Source: Desulforhopalus sp.
GTDB taxonomy: Bacteria; Desulfobacterota; Desulfobulbia; Desulfobulbales; Desulfocapsaceae
Reading direction: 5' to 3'
NCBI GenBank assembly: GCA_024710585.1
Contig: JANJUM010000084.1
Location: 1 to 42,094, forward strand
DNA: 42,094 nucleotides
Shown here: one piece after another, positions 1 to 8,763 of the stretch
Layout of the letters: every line of letters starts with the position of its first letter
Position numbering within the stretch: the first letter of the stretch is position 1
Program-made: the position numbers and the translations under genes
Notes under the pieces: model-generated
Databases searched by the model: none
The model's input: only the letters and a program-made list of their open reading frames with translations
What the model was told of the DNA's origin: nothing

Positions 1-2
1 TA

Positions 3-173
3 CACATAGCGAGGACCTATCTCGGCCAGAAAAATAACTTGTTGGGGATGAGCTTTTGGGCACGAGGCTACTTTGTGTCAACAGTTGGCACCGATAAAGA
101 GGTTGTGCGAGTATATATAAGAGAGCAGGAAAAAGAAGATCGTCGAGTTGAGCAATTGATGTTGTTTAAATAG
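3..173 (+). mobile_element. tnpA: IS200/IS605-family TnpA transposase, C-terminal 56 residues (cut by window edge)
   Basis: The open frame from base 3 to the TAG at 171-173 is not in the ORF track because its start lies outside the window. It reads as the end of a single-strand Y1 HUH transposase. FWARGYFVSTVG is the family's last conserved block, and YIREQEKEDRR matches the catalytic helix, in which the nucleophilic Tyr is followed four residues later by Gln. Both residues are present here, so the visible part looks intact. The HUH motif would lie upstream of the window. Whether the element is whole cannot be judged from here. Confidence 0.85.
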
Positions 174-275
174 GCGCCCACCGAAGGGTGGTCAGTGATT
201 CTTTTCCACATACCGCTTTGAGCGGTTCACATATTTAAAGCGACCGGCTTTGCCGGTGGATACTTACTTATTTGG
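174..275 (+). repeat. IS200/IS605 right end with three short hairpins
   Basis: Three perfect inverted repeats follow the transposase stop: CCACC-gaag-GGTGG (178-191), ACCGCT-ttg-AGCGGT (212-226) and ACCGGC-ttt-GCCGGT (243-257). IS200/IS605 elements end in subterminal hairpins recognised by TnpA instead of in terminal inverted repeats, so the last hairpin is the best candidate for the functional right end. The exact cleavage point is not resolved; I placed it a little after the third hairpin. The first hairpin could also act as a weak terminator. Confidence 0.55.
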
Positions 276-444
276 CGAAGGATTGCTAATGTACGGCAAT
301 CAACTTACGGATTAATAATAGGTTGATTAAGGCAAGGTGGCGATCAGATAAAAATTATAAAAATTGTGAGTTGTGGCTGAGGTGAATCTTCGAGTTCATT
401 GAGAATTGTTTGTGAACAAAAAATTTGGTTTGATGGAGGTGTAT

Positions 445-813
445 ATGCGAATAATATTCCCTGCTGCACTATTAATTTCTATACTGCTTGTTGATTCGGT
501 AAATGGGTTCTCAGAAGAGAAATCGACGAATGTAATCGAGGCATTCAGATACTCAAATCAGGCTGCTAGAAATATTATATACAGTGTTGGGCACTCGGCA
601 GCAGCATCAGGACAAATCGTTTCAGCGGTTGCGTCGAAACCTTTTGCAGTTGTTGGAACAGTGAGCAGAGCTGTAGGTGAAGTTAGCACAAAAACAGGGA
701 CGATATTGATAAATATCGCAACACTCGAACCAGGACAATCATTAGAGATTTCAGATGAAACCATTACCAGCATTCGACCTGATGAAGCGTTAATGAAACA
801 AAATGGTAACTAA
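445..813 (+). CDS. Small exported protein of unknown function, partner of the DUF2145 gene
   Basis: 122 residues. I chose ATG 445 instead of the track's 406 because GGAGG at 435-439 sits five bases before it and because this start gives a clean signal peptide (MRIIFPAALLISILLVDSVNG). The mature part is rich in Ala, Ser, Val and Gly (GHSAAASGQIVSAVASKPFAVVGTVSRAVGEVS) and ends with a short polar tail. No catalytic motif is visible. It lies 59 bases upstream of the DUF2145 gene on the same strand, and small signal-bearing proteins with this texture are, to my recollection, common neighbours of DUF2145. Base composition is clearly more AT-rich than the downstream secretion genes, which fits acquisition with the neighbouring IS. 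Confidence 0.7.
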   Translation: MRIIFPAALLISILLVDSVNGFSEEKSTNVIEAFRYSNQAARNIIYSVGHSAAASGQIVSAVASKPFAVVGTVSRAVGEVSTKTGTILINIATLEPGQSLEISDETITSIRPDEALMKQNGN

Positions 814-872
814 ACCATTTGTTCTTGAGAAGAGGTAATTAAGCTTTCAATCAAAAAAACGGAGAATGAAGT

Positions 873-1679
873 ATGCGGTATATTCAGATGCTCATGTTGT
901 TTGTGTTTCTGTTTCTCTATGCGTTATCTATTCAGGCTACAGATTTTAGTGTAGGTGCCAGCGTTCAAAATGAGTTGGCGAATTTTTCGCCTAAAGAGAT
1001 AGTGGAATTCTCGAAAAAAGTGGAAAGGACACTGGCCGCGAAAGGTGCACATGTGGCAATCCTAGCGCGCATGGGTCGTCCGGTGTCCGAGTTACCCAAG
1101 GGCATGCACTTCACACATGTTGGCTTTGCTGTCTATTCAGAAATTGTAACCAGTGACGGACGTAAGGTTCCAGGGTATGCGATTTATAATCTTTATCAAC
1201 GTGAAAAAAGTCCAGATGTCAGTGATTTGGTACAAGATTTTCCTGTAGATTTCTTTTCTGGGGTTTCTGTATTGGAGGCAGGCATTATTATCCCATCTAT
1301 TGAGTTGCAGAAACGCTTGTTAAGTGTTATCAATTCACCAACATATGTTGCTTTGCACAATCCAAATTATTCTGTTATTGCAAATCCATACAAGACGAGC
1401 AAACAAAATTGTACGGCATTTGTTCTTGATGTAATTAACTCAGCTATATACCAGACAAACGATATCAACATAATTAAGTCAAACGAACGAAAGTTTTTCA
1501 CTGCGCAAGAGGTAAATGTCAATCCTGTCAAATTGATGATGGGAGCGCTGTTTTCCAGTGAAGTTGCGATGTCTGACCAAGATGATACACCGGTTACCGC
1601 AACATTTGAAACAATTAGCAAGTACTTGGTGAAATTCGACAATGGAGCAGAGATATTGTCTGTTTTTCCAGATAGTTGA
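873..1679 (+). CDS. DUF2145 family exported protein (possible permuted papain-like fold)
   Basis: 268 residues with an N-terminal signal peptide (MLMLFVFLFLYALSIQA) and a GGAG ribosome site shortly before the ATG. The body matches my memory of DUF2145: ILARMGRPVSELP, then FTHVGFAVY around His82, and QNCTAFVLDVI around Cys180, near the end ATFETISKYL. A His-before-Cys order is what a circularly permuted NlpC/P60 (YiiX-like) cysteine peptidase would show, so I infer a periplasmic hydrolase-like fold; activity is unproven. It follows the small exported protein and probably shares its transcript. It is AT-rich relative to the core genes and sits between an IS200 end and the secretion operon. Confidence 0.75.
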   Translation: MRYIQMLMLFVFLFLYALSIQATDFSVGASVQNELANFSPKEIVEFSKKVERTLAAKGAHVAILARMGRPVSELPKGMHFTHVGFAVYSEIVTSDGRKVPGYAIYNLYQREKSPDVSDLVQDFPVDFFSGVSVLEAGIIIPSIELQKRLLSVINSPTYVALHNPNYSVIANPYKTSKQNCTAFVLDVINSAIYQTNDINIIKSNERKFFTAQEVNVNPVKLMMGALFSSEVAMSDQDDTPVTATFETISKYLVKFDNGAEILSVFPDS

Positions 1680-1958
1680 TGTCGTCCCTGTGTGCGGATC
1701 TCTGATCCTCAGCCTACGGTTTTCTGCGTATCGAGTTTTATATCTAAGATCTATGGTCTCGATGAAACAAAATTTGCATTGGTTGGATGATGAATCAAGT
1801 ACGCTCAGCCAGACCAACCTTATCATTATTTTCATTATCTTGAACGATGTTTGTTCTTTTCTATTTAAGCAATTCATCGTTCAACTTTCATCCTTCTCTG
1901 AAAAATCATCAGATGATATAGAGTTGATTGATATGTTGTCGGGACAATATTTCTACAT
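1680..1958. other. AT-rich intergenic region upstream of the secretion operon
   Basis: About 280 bases with no credible gene; the ORFs listed here are short shadows. The likely promoter of the gspG operon lies somewhere here, but I see no convincing -35/-10 pair. A small perfect inverted repeat, TTGTC-gg-GACAA (1936-1947), lies shortly before the gspG start and could be an operator; this is weak evidence. Confidence 0.4.
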
Positions 1959-2402
1959 ATGCCTAACGTCAAAAATCTAAAGAGAAAACTTCTTATTACC
2001 TGCGAAGGTTTCACCCTTATCGAACTCCTGGTGGTGGTGATCATTCTCGGGTTATTGGCGTCATTGGTGGCGCCGAAGTTTTTCGGCAAGCTCGATAAGA
2101 GCAAGCAGATGGTGGCCAAGGCGCAGATAGAGTTGTTCAGCAGCGCCCTGGACAGCTTCAGGCTTGATAACGACCGCTACCCCTCAACCTCGGAGGGCTT
2201 GGCTGCCTTGCGAAAAAACGTCAATACTCTGGCAAAATGGTCAGGTCCCTATCTCCCCAAGGAGATTCCCCAGGACCCATGGGGGAGGGGGTATACCTAC
2301 CGCAGCCCGGGGGAGCATGGCGACTATGACCTCTTTAGTCTTGGTGCTGATGGCGTTGAAGGGGGCGAGGGTGAAAACGGCGATGTGGTCAGCTGGAAGT
2401 AA
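1959..2402 (+). CDS. gspG: Type II secretion major pseudopilin GspG
   Basis: 147 residues. A short basic leader ends in Gly before FTLIELLVVVIILGLLASLVAPKFF, the prepilin-peptidase site (cleavage between G and F, Glu at +5) and hydrophobic pilin helix. The C-terminal part (QDPWGRGYTYRSPGEHGDYDLFSLGADG) is the GspG core with acidic residues that bind calcium in this family. GspG polymerises into the periplasmic pseudopilus that pushes substrates through the secretin. It opens the operon and is followed 21 bases later by gspE. The ribosome site is poor, and no better ATG lies downstream. Confidence 0.95.
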   Translation: MPNVKNLKRKLLITCEGFTLIELLVVVIILGLLASLVAPKFFGKLDKSKQMVAKAQIELFSSALDSFRLDNDRYPSTSEGLAALRKNVNTLAKWSGPYLPKEIPQDPWGRGYTYRSPGEHGDYDLFSLGADGVEGGEGENGDVVSWK

Positions 2403-2423
2403 CCTCTGCTCAAGGCATTGTCG

Positions 2424-3977
2424 ATGAACGGAAGCGAGGTGCGATTTGCCGACTTTCCCCAGCAGCCGCCGAAGGTTGAAGGGTTGACGCCCAAACTGAT
2501 GAAGCGCTGGAAAGTAGTGCCTTTTGGCTGTGATGACGATAAGGTATCTCTCGCCGTTGCCGAAATGCCAGACCTGTTTTTTCTCGATGTGCTCGTTTCT
2601 CTTTTGGGTAAAGAGGTTCAGTGCCGTCCGACACGCGTCGAGGACCTCAACCGTATTCTTTATCGCTGGTATGAAGAGGAAGACGAACTCACCTCCGAAG
2701 AGAACGGGACGAGCGCCGATCATCTCGATATCTGGGAGGATCCGCAACGGTTGCGAAACCAGGCCTCGGAGGAGCCGGTAATCAAGCTGGTTGACGAAAT
2801 CATCGTCAGCGCGCTCGAACGCTCTGCTTCTGACATTCACTTCGAGCCGTTTCGCGAGCAATTCACTATCCGCTATCGCATCGATGGCGTGCTGCACGAC
2901 ACGCAGCGCCAGATACCGGCGACATATCAGCCGGCGGTCATTTCTCGCCTCAAGTTGATGGCGCGCATGAAGATCGATGAACGGCGCCTACCCCAGGACG
3001 GCCGCATCCGCTTTCTCGGTCCGCATGGGCCGATCGATATCCGCGTCTCCAGCGTGCCGACCCAGTTTGGCGAGAGCATGGTCTTGCGTTTGCTCGGCCA
3101 CGAGGAGGTGAAGCTCGATTTTACCTCGCTCGGCATGCCATTGCTGGTGAAGAGTGCCTTTCGCAGGGCCATTTCCAGATCCTATGGGCTGGTGCTGGTA
3201 ACCGGGCCGACCGGCAGCGGCAAGACCACGACCCTGTACACCGCCATTAACAGTCTCAACGCCCCAGACAAAAAAATTCTCACCATCGAGGACCCTGTAG
3301 AATATCAACTGCAGGGGATCAACCAGATCCAGGTCAAACCGAAGATCGGTCTCAGCTTCGCCTCGGCATTGCGCTCCTTTCTGCGCCAGGATCCAGATGT
3401 CATTCTGGTCGGCGAGATACGCGACGCAGAAACCGCCGAGATCGCCATCCATGCGGCACTTACCGGGCATCTGGTGTTCTCCACTCTCCATACTAACGAT
3501 TCGGCCGGGGCAATCACACGACTTCAGGAAATGGGAGTCGAGCCGTATTTGCTGACCTCTTCCCTGTTGGGCGTCATGGCGCAGAGACTGGTGCGGCGAA
3601 TTTGCCCGCAATGCGCGCGGGCTCGACCTTTTTCGAGCGAGACCATCCAGTATCTGCAGGATATCGTCGGACAAGGCGGCGAGGTGCCGACCGAGGAGCG
3701 GCGTGGAGATGGATGCGAGTTGTGCGGGCGCCGAGGGTATCGTGGCCGCACCGGGCTCTATGAATGGATGGAGATGTCCGACGACATTCGACAATTCGTG
3801 CTCAAACGTGCGGATAGCATGTCCATAAGCCGCGTAGCACAGTCTCAAGGCATGATTACGCTGTTGCAGTCTGGTATTGCCAAGGTTGCCGAAGGGTTGA
3901 CGACGTTTGAGGAGGTCCTCAGGGTTGCCAATGTTGCCGGGCAAGGTGCAGTGACAATAGTGGAGCCCTGCGAGTGA
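2424..3977 (+). CDS. gspE: Type II secretion ATPase GspE
   Basis: 517 residues from ATG 2424 (AAGG eight bases upstream); the track start is TTG 2418. This is the cytoplasmic hexameric motor that powers pseudopilus assembly. Visible elements in order: a short N-terminal MshEN-like region, the second N-domain (SDIHFEPF), Walker A GPTGSGKT near residue 261, Asp box TIEDPVEY, Walker B VILVGEIRD, His box STLHTND, and the four-cysteine zinc site CPQC...CELC near residues 394-435 that marks the GspE/PilB class. All key residues are intact. The stop overlaps the gspF GTG by four bases, so the two are translationally coupled. Confidence 0.96.
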   Translation: MNGSEVRFADFPQQPPKVEGLTPKLMKRWKVVPFGCDDDKVSLAVAEMPDLFFLDVLVSLLGKEVQCRPTRVEDLNRILYRWYEEEDELTSEENGTSADHLDIWEDPQRLRNQASEEPVIKLVDEIIVSALERSASDIHFEPFREQFTIRYRIDGVLHDTQRQIPATYQPAVISRLKLMARMKIDERRLPQDGRIRFLGPHGPIDIRVSSVPTQFGESMVLRLLGHEEVKLDFTSLGMPLLVKSAFRRAISRSYGLVLVTGPTGSGKTTTLYTAINSLNAPDKKILTIEDPVEYQLQGINQIQVKPKIGLSFASALRSFLRQDPDVILVGEIRDAETAEIAIHAALTGHLVFSTLHTNDSAGAITRLQEMGVEPYLLTSSLLGVMAQRLVRRICPQCARARPFSSETIQYLQDIVGQGGEVPTEERRGDGCELCGRRGYRGRTGLYEWMEMSDDIRQFVLKRADSMSISRVAQSQGMITLLQSGIAKVAEGLTTFEEVLRVANVAGQGAVTIVEPCE

Positions 3978-5179
3978 CACGATATTCCTATGAGGCGATC
4001 GATGACGCTGGGCAAAAGGTGCGTGGCAGTGAGGAGGCCCTCGGCCGGGAAGAACTGATCGATAGCCTGCGCGAACGAAAGATGTTCCCCCTGGTTATCC
4101 GCAAGGTCGAGGCGGGGCGATGGCGCTTCCGGTTTTCCCGGGAAAAACGCGTATCGCATGACGACCTGCTCTTTCTGACCAGAGAGTTGGCTACACTGCT
4201 AAGCAAGGAAGTCTCCCTGGAAAGGGCGGTGTCGATCGTTGCCAGCAGTTGCGGCCACGAGGGGGTCTCGCGGCTGATGGCCGACATCAACCGTGTCCTG
4301 CATGGCGGCAACACCTTCAGCCAAGCCCTCCATGGGCATGCCAGTCTGTTCTCGAGGTTCTATGTCAGCATGATCCAGGTTGGCGAGGAGGGTGGCGTGC
4401 TCTCCGTGGTCATGCATCGTCTTGCACTCTATCTCGAGCGTCATCGACAAGTACGCGACGCCATCGTCAAGGCCTCAATTTATCCTGCCTTTCTCGTCTT
4501 GTTCAGCGGTTTGTCAGTGTTGGCACTGGTGTTTTTCGTCGTTCCCAAATTCGCGCAGATTTTTCAGGATCTCAACCAGCCCTTGCCGTTGCCCACCCAG
4601 GTACTTGCTGACTGCAGTGCGTTTCTTGGCCAGTGGTGGTGGCTTGTCTTGGGCGTGCTTGCAGTTGTGTGGCTGGCGGGGGCTCGCTGGTGTCGTAGCG
4701 AGATAGGCAAGGTGACCTGGAGCCGATGGTCACTTCGCTTGCCCTTGCTTGGACGATTGTACCACCTCATGGAACTGGCCACGTTTGCCAGGGCGATGGG
4801 AACGCTCATGGAAAGTGGTGTGCCCATTCTGCGCGGACTGGCCCTGGCTGGAGAGATAAGCGATAATGCCGTCGTCCGCAGGTCGATAGATGGCCTGTAT
4901 CAGCAGGTGCGTAAGGGAAGGTCCTTGAGCCTGGCTATGCGCGACGATCCATTCTTCCCCCCTCAGGTGGTGCATCTGACGGCCATAGGCGAGGAGGTTG
5001 GCAGCAGTGGACAGATGCTGCTCCAGTTGGCCGACGATGTCGAGACCAAATTGGAGCACGAGATCAAAATGTTGCTGGCGCTGATCGAGCCAGTGACCAT
5101 CGTCCTCATGGGCTTGATGATCGGTGGGATCATTATCGCCATGCTGCTGGCCATTTTCAGTATCAATGACTTGCAGTAG
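3974..5179 (+). CDS. gspF: Type II secretion inner-membrane platform protein GspF
   Basis: 401 residues starting at GTG in a GTGA overlap with the gspE stop. Two tandem T2SSF domains are visible (about residues 66-190 and 265-390), each with the family pattern (LLFLTRELATLLSKEVSLERA; LATFARAMGTLMESGVPILRGL), separated by hydrophobic helices and ended by a final membrane helix (MLLALIEPVTIVLMGLMIGGIIIAMLLAIF). It is the multi-pass platform on which GspE acts. Length is normal for the family. A gap of about 140 bases to the next gene may hold an internal promoter; TATTAT at 5257-5262 is a possible -10, without a good -35. Confidence 0.95.
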   Translation: MTRYSYEAIDDAGQKVRGSEEALGREELIDSLRERKMFPLVIRKVEAGRWRFRFSREKRVSHDDLLFLTRELATLLSKEVSLERAVSIVASSCGHEGVSRLMADINRVLHGGNTFSQALHGHASLFSRFYVSMIQVGEEGGVLSVVMHRLALYLERHRQVRDAIVKASIYPAFLVLFSGLSVLALVFFVVPKFAQIFQDLNQPLPLPTQVLADCSAFLGQWWWLVLGVLAVVWLAGARWCRSEIGKVTWSRWSLRLPLLGRLYHLMELATFARAMGTLMESGVPILRGLALAGEISDNAVVRRSIDGLYQQVRKGRSLSLAMRDDPFFPPQVVHLTAIGEEVGSSGQMLLQLADDVETKLEHEIKMLLALIEPVTIVLMGLMIGGIIIAMLLAIFSINDLQ

Positions 5180-5319
5180 ATCTGACTTTTTACTGAAGTA
5201 TCATATTGAATATCTAAATCTGAACAAAAGCCTTCCATTCCAACAAGTAAATCTGCTATTATGCCACCTGTAAATGGTCAGGTAGGTCAATTCTTTATGC
5301 CGGATTGAGGCGTAACGTG

Positions 5320-7104
5320 ATGCGGAATCTTGTTGGACTTCATTGTTCTGTATGTGGGTTGCTGCTCGCTGCTGCACTGGCCTTTTTGCCATCCTGGCTT
5401 TTGGCTGAGGCACTTAGCGAGGCCACTTCCGAGGTAGCAGTCAACGGGGAAGCGACTGACGCACAAGGGTCGTCCTGTACGCTGATCCGTAAGGGCCGCA
5501 AAATCGTCAGACCCATGCTGGTTCAAAGCTTGAGCCAGTTTGGCGCGGCGGTTGCCATCGATGGGCCCTTTGCAGCTATTGGTGCCAGAGGAGAGGATGG
5601 GGGAAGTGGCTCACTTTATGTTTTTCAGGAGGGCGATGGGCGGTGGCGACAAGAAGCCCGGCTCAAGGAAGGGCAAGAAGGACGCGACAACCTCCTCGGA
5701 GCGGCAATCGCAGTTTCTGGCAACCTGATGGTTGCCGGTGCTCCTCGAGCGACGGTGAACGGCCTTGTCGACGCCGGGACTGTCTCACTTTTCACGCTCG
5801 ATGCAGGCGGCCTGTGGCGACAAACCGCCCGATTGACAGCAGATGAGCCTGGTTCTTCCGACCATTTCGGCATGGCCGTGGGGGTGTGGAAAAACAGCGT
5901 CATCGTCGGGGCCTGGAACGATAATGAAAGGGGAGAGGCAGCTGGGTCGGCGCACATCTTTGTCCAGGATGGTCACGGATGGTGGAATCATGCGGCCAAA
6001 TTGGTTCCGGCACAGGTCAGTGAAGAAGGCGGACCTGAGCAGACTGCGCCGGTGACTGCTGCCGTCGAAGAAGGCGCGGTTCCGGTCTCGTCGGTTCCCC
6101 AGCAATTTGGTTTGGCAGTGGCCATTGGCAAGGACTTCGCTCTGGTGGGGGCGCCGCGGCTTTCTGGCACGGTCCAGCAGCAAGCTGTCGAAGCGGGGGC
6201 AGTCTATGTTTTTGATAAAACAGGCCAGACCTGGACGCAGTCACACATTCTCCAACCCTCAGAGAAATCGTCTGGAGATGGCTTCGGGGCGTCCATCGCT
6301 GTTTGGGACGGATTTGCCATTATCGGATCTCCAGGCGACGACAGCCTGGGCCGCGACTCCGGAGCAGCCTATATCTTCAAGAAGAGTGGAAATTCCTGGT
6401 CGCAGGTTGCGCGTCTCACCGCGGCCGATGCTTCTGCCGGCGATCGCTTTGGAGTTTCTGTAGCGATGTACGGCAGCCACGTGGCAGTTGGTGCTATCGG
6501 CCACGACGGCGTCGGCGTCAACGCTGGCATGACCTACATTTTCGAAGGACTTGGCTCTGCATGGGAACAAAAGCTGCGAGTCAGCCCGGGCTTCCCCTCC
6601 GATGGCCAGAAGATGGGCATTGCCGTGGCGCTCAGTTCGAGACAGTTGCTCACTGGGTCCGATCCTGACGATTTTCTTCACCTTCCCGAGCAAGTCTATG
6701 ATTTTCCCTTATCGCCGCTCATCCGAGCGGAAAAAACTCTCTATGATTTTGGCATGGTGCCACCGGAATCGGAATCCGAGGAAGTGGAAATATTCCTGGA
6801 TAACCCGGGGGAACAGGCCACGACTATCGCCGGTATTTCTCTTTCTTCGGGCGATATCGGCGCCTTTGCAATCGTCAAGGATCGGTGCTCCGAGAAAAAG
6901 CTCAAGCCGGGCAGGCAATGCCGCATTGTCGCTCGCTTTACTCCCGACGTCGTCGGCTACTATGAGGCTTTGCTGACGGTGACTTCAGACCAATGCCTTG
7001 CCCTCGACATACCCCTCCGAGGAGTTGGCGCGAGTCCGGGCTACAGTATGAGCGCGGGGGATGATGGTGCCGTCGAGGAATTGTCATGGCCTCCAGGGCG
7101 CTAG
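5320..7104 (+). CDS. Exported FG-GAP beta-propeller protein with C-terminal Ig-like domain, inside the secretion operon
   Basis: 594 residues from ATG 5320 (GAGG nine bases upstream; the track start is TTG 5305). A signal peptide (LLLAAALAFLPSWLLAEA) is followed by about six or seven repeats of the integrin-alpha/FG-GAP type, each with a phrase like FGxAVAxxGxxAxxGA, then GxxYxF and a trailing W. Examples are FGAAVAIDGPFAAIGARGED, FGMAVGVWKNSVIVGAWND and FGVSVAMYGSHVAVGAIGHD. From about residue 475 comes an Ig-like choice-of-anchor-D/SPD-2 type domain (LYDFGMVPPES...CRIVARFTPDVVGYYEALLTVTSD). It is not a known Gsp component. Its place between gspF and gspH, with a 19-base overlap into gspH, suggests a dedicated substrate or surface accessory of this system; that is inference. 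Confidence 0.85.
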   Translation: MRNLVGLHCSVCGLLLAAALAFLPSWLLAEALSEATSEVAVNGEATDAQGSSCTLIRKGRKIVRPMLVQSLSQFGAAVAIDGPFAAIGARGEDGGSGSLYVFQEGDGRWRQEARLKEGQEGRDNLLGAAIAVSGNLMVAGAPRATVNGLVDAGTVSLFTLDAGGLWRQTARLTADEPGSSDHFGMAVGVWKNSVIVGAWNDNERGEAAGSAHIFVQDGHGWWNHAAKLVPAQVSEEGGPEQTAPVTAAVEEGAVPVSSVPQQFGLAVAIGKDFALVGAPRLSGTVQQQAVEAGAVYVFDKTGQTWTQSHILQPSEKSSGDGFGASIAVWDGFAIIGSPGDDSLGRDSGAAYIFKKSGNSWSQVARLTAADASAGDRFGVSVAMYGSHVAVGAIGHDGVGVNAGMTYIFEGLGSAWEQKLRVSPGFPSDGQKMGIAVALSSRQLLTGSDPDDFLHLPEQVYDFPLSPLIRAEKTLYDFGMVPPESESEEVEIFLDNPGEQATTIAGISLSSGDIGAFAIVKDRCSEKKLKPGRQCRIVARFTPDVVGYYEALLTVTSDQCLALDIPLRGVGASPGYSMSAGDDGAVEELSWPPGR

Positions 7105-7589
7105 ATGCGCCCATGCTTCCGTCAGGAAAGCGAGGGCAGGACCTGCCCGGGGGGCAACACGGTTTCACGCTGCTCGAACTGCTGGTGGTCGTTGCCCTTC
7201 TGGCGATGGCGGTGGGCCTGGTTGCAGTTGCAGTCTCCTCGGGAATCCATGGTGTTCGAGAGCGCAATGTGCAAACGCACATGTACAGCGCATTGCAGCA
7301 TGCACGTGTCAAGGCAATGAATTCACGCAGGAATATCCGCTTCGTCATTGACGGAAGAAAACGGGTGTTTTTCTTCGAAGGCGGGGAGGTTCATGGTATT
7401 CCGGAATCGGTACAGGTTGAAGGTGGAAGGCTTCAGGACTTTTCCCCATCATTGAGAGGGTTGACGTTTTATCCAGATGGTTCCTCCTCCGGAGGCATTC
7501 TTACGCTCAGTCCTCCGACCGGAGCAGTGTGCGAGTTGGAAATCGATCGAGTGTTCGGCCTCGTCGCTCTCACCACGGGGAACCGATGA
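7086..7589 (+). CDS. gspH: Type II secretion minor pseudopilin GspH
   Basis: 167 residues. The prepilin site is GGQHG-FTLLELLVVVALLAMAVGLVAVAV (G before F, Glu at +5), with a leader of about 26 residues that is longer than usual. GAGG seven bases before ATG 7086 supports the start, although the Met at 7113 would give a more normal leader. The C-terminal part (VQVEGGRLQDFSPSLRGLTFYPDGSSSGGILTL) is the GspH beta domain, including the F-P-dG-S-s-G-g signature. It sits beneath the pseudopilus tip. The gene overlaps the end of the beta-propeller gene and is joined to gspI by an ATGA overlap. Confidence 0.9.
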   Translation: MASRALDAPMLPSGKRGQDLPGGQHGFTLLELLVVVALLAMAVGLVAVAVSSGIHGVRERNVQTHMYSALQHARVKAMNSRRNIRFVIDGRKRVFFFEGGEVHGIPESVQVEGGRLQDFSPSLRGLTFYPDGSSSGGILTLSPPTGAVCELEIDRVFGLVALTTGNR

Positions 7590-8002
7590 CGGTGCCTTGG
7601 CGTCGGCGTTTTGGCTCCGAGGGTTTCACCCTTTTCGAGGTGCTGGCGGCAACCGCATTGGCGGGGGTGTTTCTCGCTCTTTGCTTTGTCGGTTTCAGCC
7701 AGGAAAAAAGAAGACTTTATCGGGCCGAGCAGACGCAAGCCACGACCAATGTATTGCGCTACGCTCTAAGAGTTTTGGATCAAAAAGATCTGCAAGGGCG
7801 GTTACCTACAGTCATCGAAATGCCTCGGGACTTGGCAACCTGGCGGGTTACGGTCGAGCATGGGCAGTGCCCAGTGTTTTTGGGAGAAGGTGCCGAGGGA
7901 GCGAGGTTGGTGCCACTTGCAGGTTATATGCAGAGAGCGGTGGTGATTCAATCCCCCGATGGGCGACGCTACCTCTTGCGCCGCCTTGTTGAGAACCAAT
8001 GA
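7586..8002 (+). CDS. gspI: Type II secretion minor pseudopilin GspI
   Basis: 138 residues. I start it at ATG 7586 (ATGA overlap with gspH) instead of the track's upstream 7529. A short leader ends in EG before FTLFEVLAATALAGVFLALCFVGF, the type IV pilin cleavage and helix motif with Glu at +5. Identification as GspI instead of another minor pseudopilin rests mainly on position (H-I-J-K), size and the FTLFEVLAA start. GspI forms the initiating tip complex with GspJ and GspK. Its stop overlaps the gspJ ATG by four bases. Confidence 0.85.
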   Translation: MTVPWRRRFGSEGFTLFEVLAATALAGVFLALCFVGFSQEKRRLYRAEQTQATTNVLRYALRVLDQKDLQGRLPTVIEMPRDLATWRVTVEHGQCPVFLGEGAEGARLVPLAGYMQRAVVIQSPDGRRYLLRRLVENQ

Positions 8003-8763
8003 AGATGGGGCGAAATATCGGCTTTACCCTGCTGGAACTGCTGGTTGCGTTGACTCTTGCGGAATTGTTGATTGTTTTGCTCAGCCTTTCTTTGCGTTCA
8101 GGCTTGGTTTCGTGGATGGAACTGCGCAAGAACAATCAGCGTGTCATGCCGCAGCGCGCCGTCGAGGCTTTGCTCAATCGACAATTGCGGGCGGCCGTGC
8201 TCCCCAATACCCAGCAGGTTGGAAGCCCTCAGGTTTTTGTCGGGAGCAAAGAGAGCCTGGTCTTTACCACGAGTCATGCTTCCATGGGCAGTGAAGCGGC
8301 AGGGGTGATTCTGGTCGTATACACGCAGGACAGAGCGGGGTCGGATCTGTTGTATGCACAGCGGGTGCTGACGCGCACCTCGCAATTGACTGAAGTATTG
8401 CCAGTCGAACTGACAGTGGAGAGTCTGCCGGCAATGCGCGCGAAAGGGTGGGAAACAGCACGGATCAGCTCTGCAGGCGAGGTGCGCTTCGCCTTTCAAG
8501 GGCCTGAAGAGGCCGGGGAAGGTTCTCCTGAACGATGGCAAGAGCTCTGGCAGGACAGAGGGGGCGCGCCGTTAGCGGTGGCGATGCGGTGGCGTGACAC
8601 GAGAAATGGCAGACAGAGTGAAGAGCCATGGCGGATATTCGCTGTGGCCCCATTCCAATATTCTCGCGAAGAGGTCGCAATGCCTACCAAGGCAGGCGCT
8701 TTTGATGGCTTGGTAGGGGAAATTGATGGCAAAAGCAACCAGGCTGGAGTGCCGGTGCAATAG
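7999..8763 (+). CDS. gspJ: Type II secretion minor pseudopilin GspJ
   Basis: 254 residues in an ATGA overlap with gspI. A short leader MKMGRNIG precedes FTLLELLVALTLAELLIVLLSLSL, a canonical prepilin site. The family pattern of a long periplasmic domain follows, with an early basic helix (RAVEALLNRQLRAAVLPN) and an LVFTTSHASMG strand region typical of GspJ. It is somewhat longer than many GspJ proteins. It works with GspI and GspK at the pseudopilus tip, and its stop overlaps the next start by one base. Confidence 0.9.
   Translation: MKMGRNIGFTLLELLVALTLAELLIVLLSLSLRSGLVSWMELRKNNQRVMPQRAVEALLNRQLRAAVLPNTQQVGSPQVFVGSKESLVFTTSHASMGSEAAGVILVVYTQDRAGSDLLYAQRVLTRTSQLTEVLPVELTVESLPAMRAKGWETARISSAGEVRFAFQGPEEAGEGSPERWQELWQDRGGAPLAVAMRWRDTRNGRQSEEPWRIFAVAPFQYSREEVAMPTKAGAFDGLVGEIDGKSNQAGVPVQ

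Noticed and set aside
1642-1980. 112-codon + strand ORF before gspG
   Set aside because: It overlaps the end of the DUF2145 gene, lacks a ribosome site and has no protein-like pattern.
2988-3980. 330-codon open frame on the - strand
   Set aside because: Antisense to gspE, which has all ATPase motifs.
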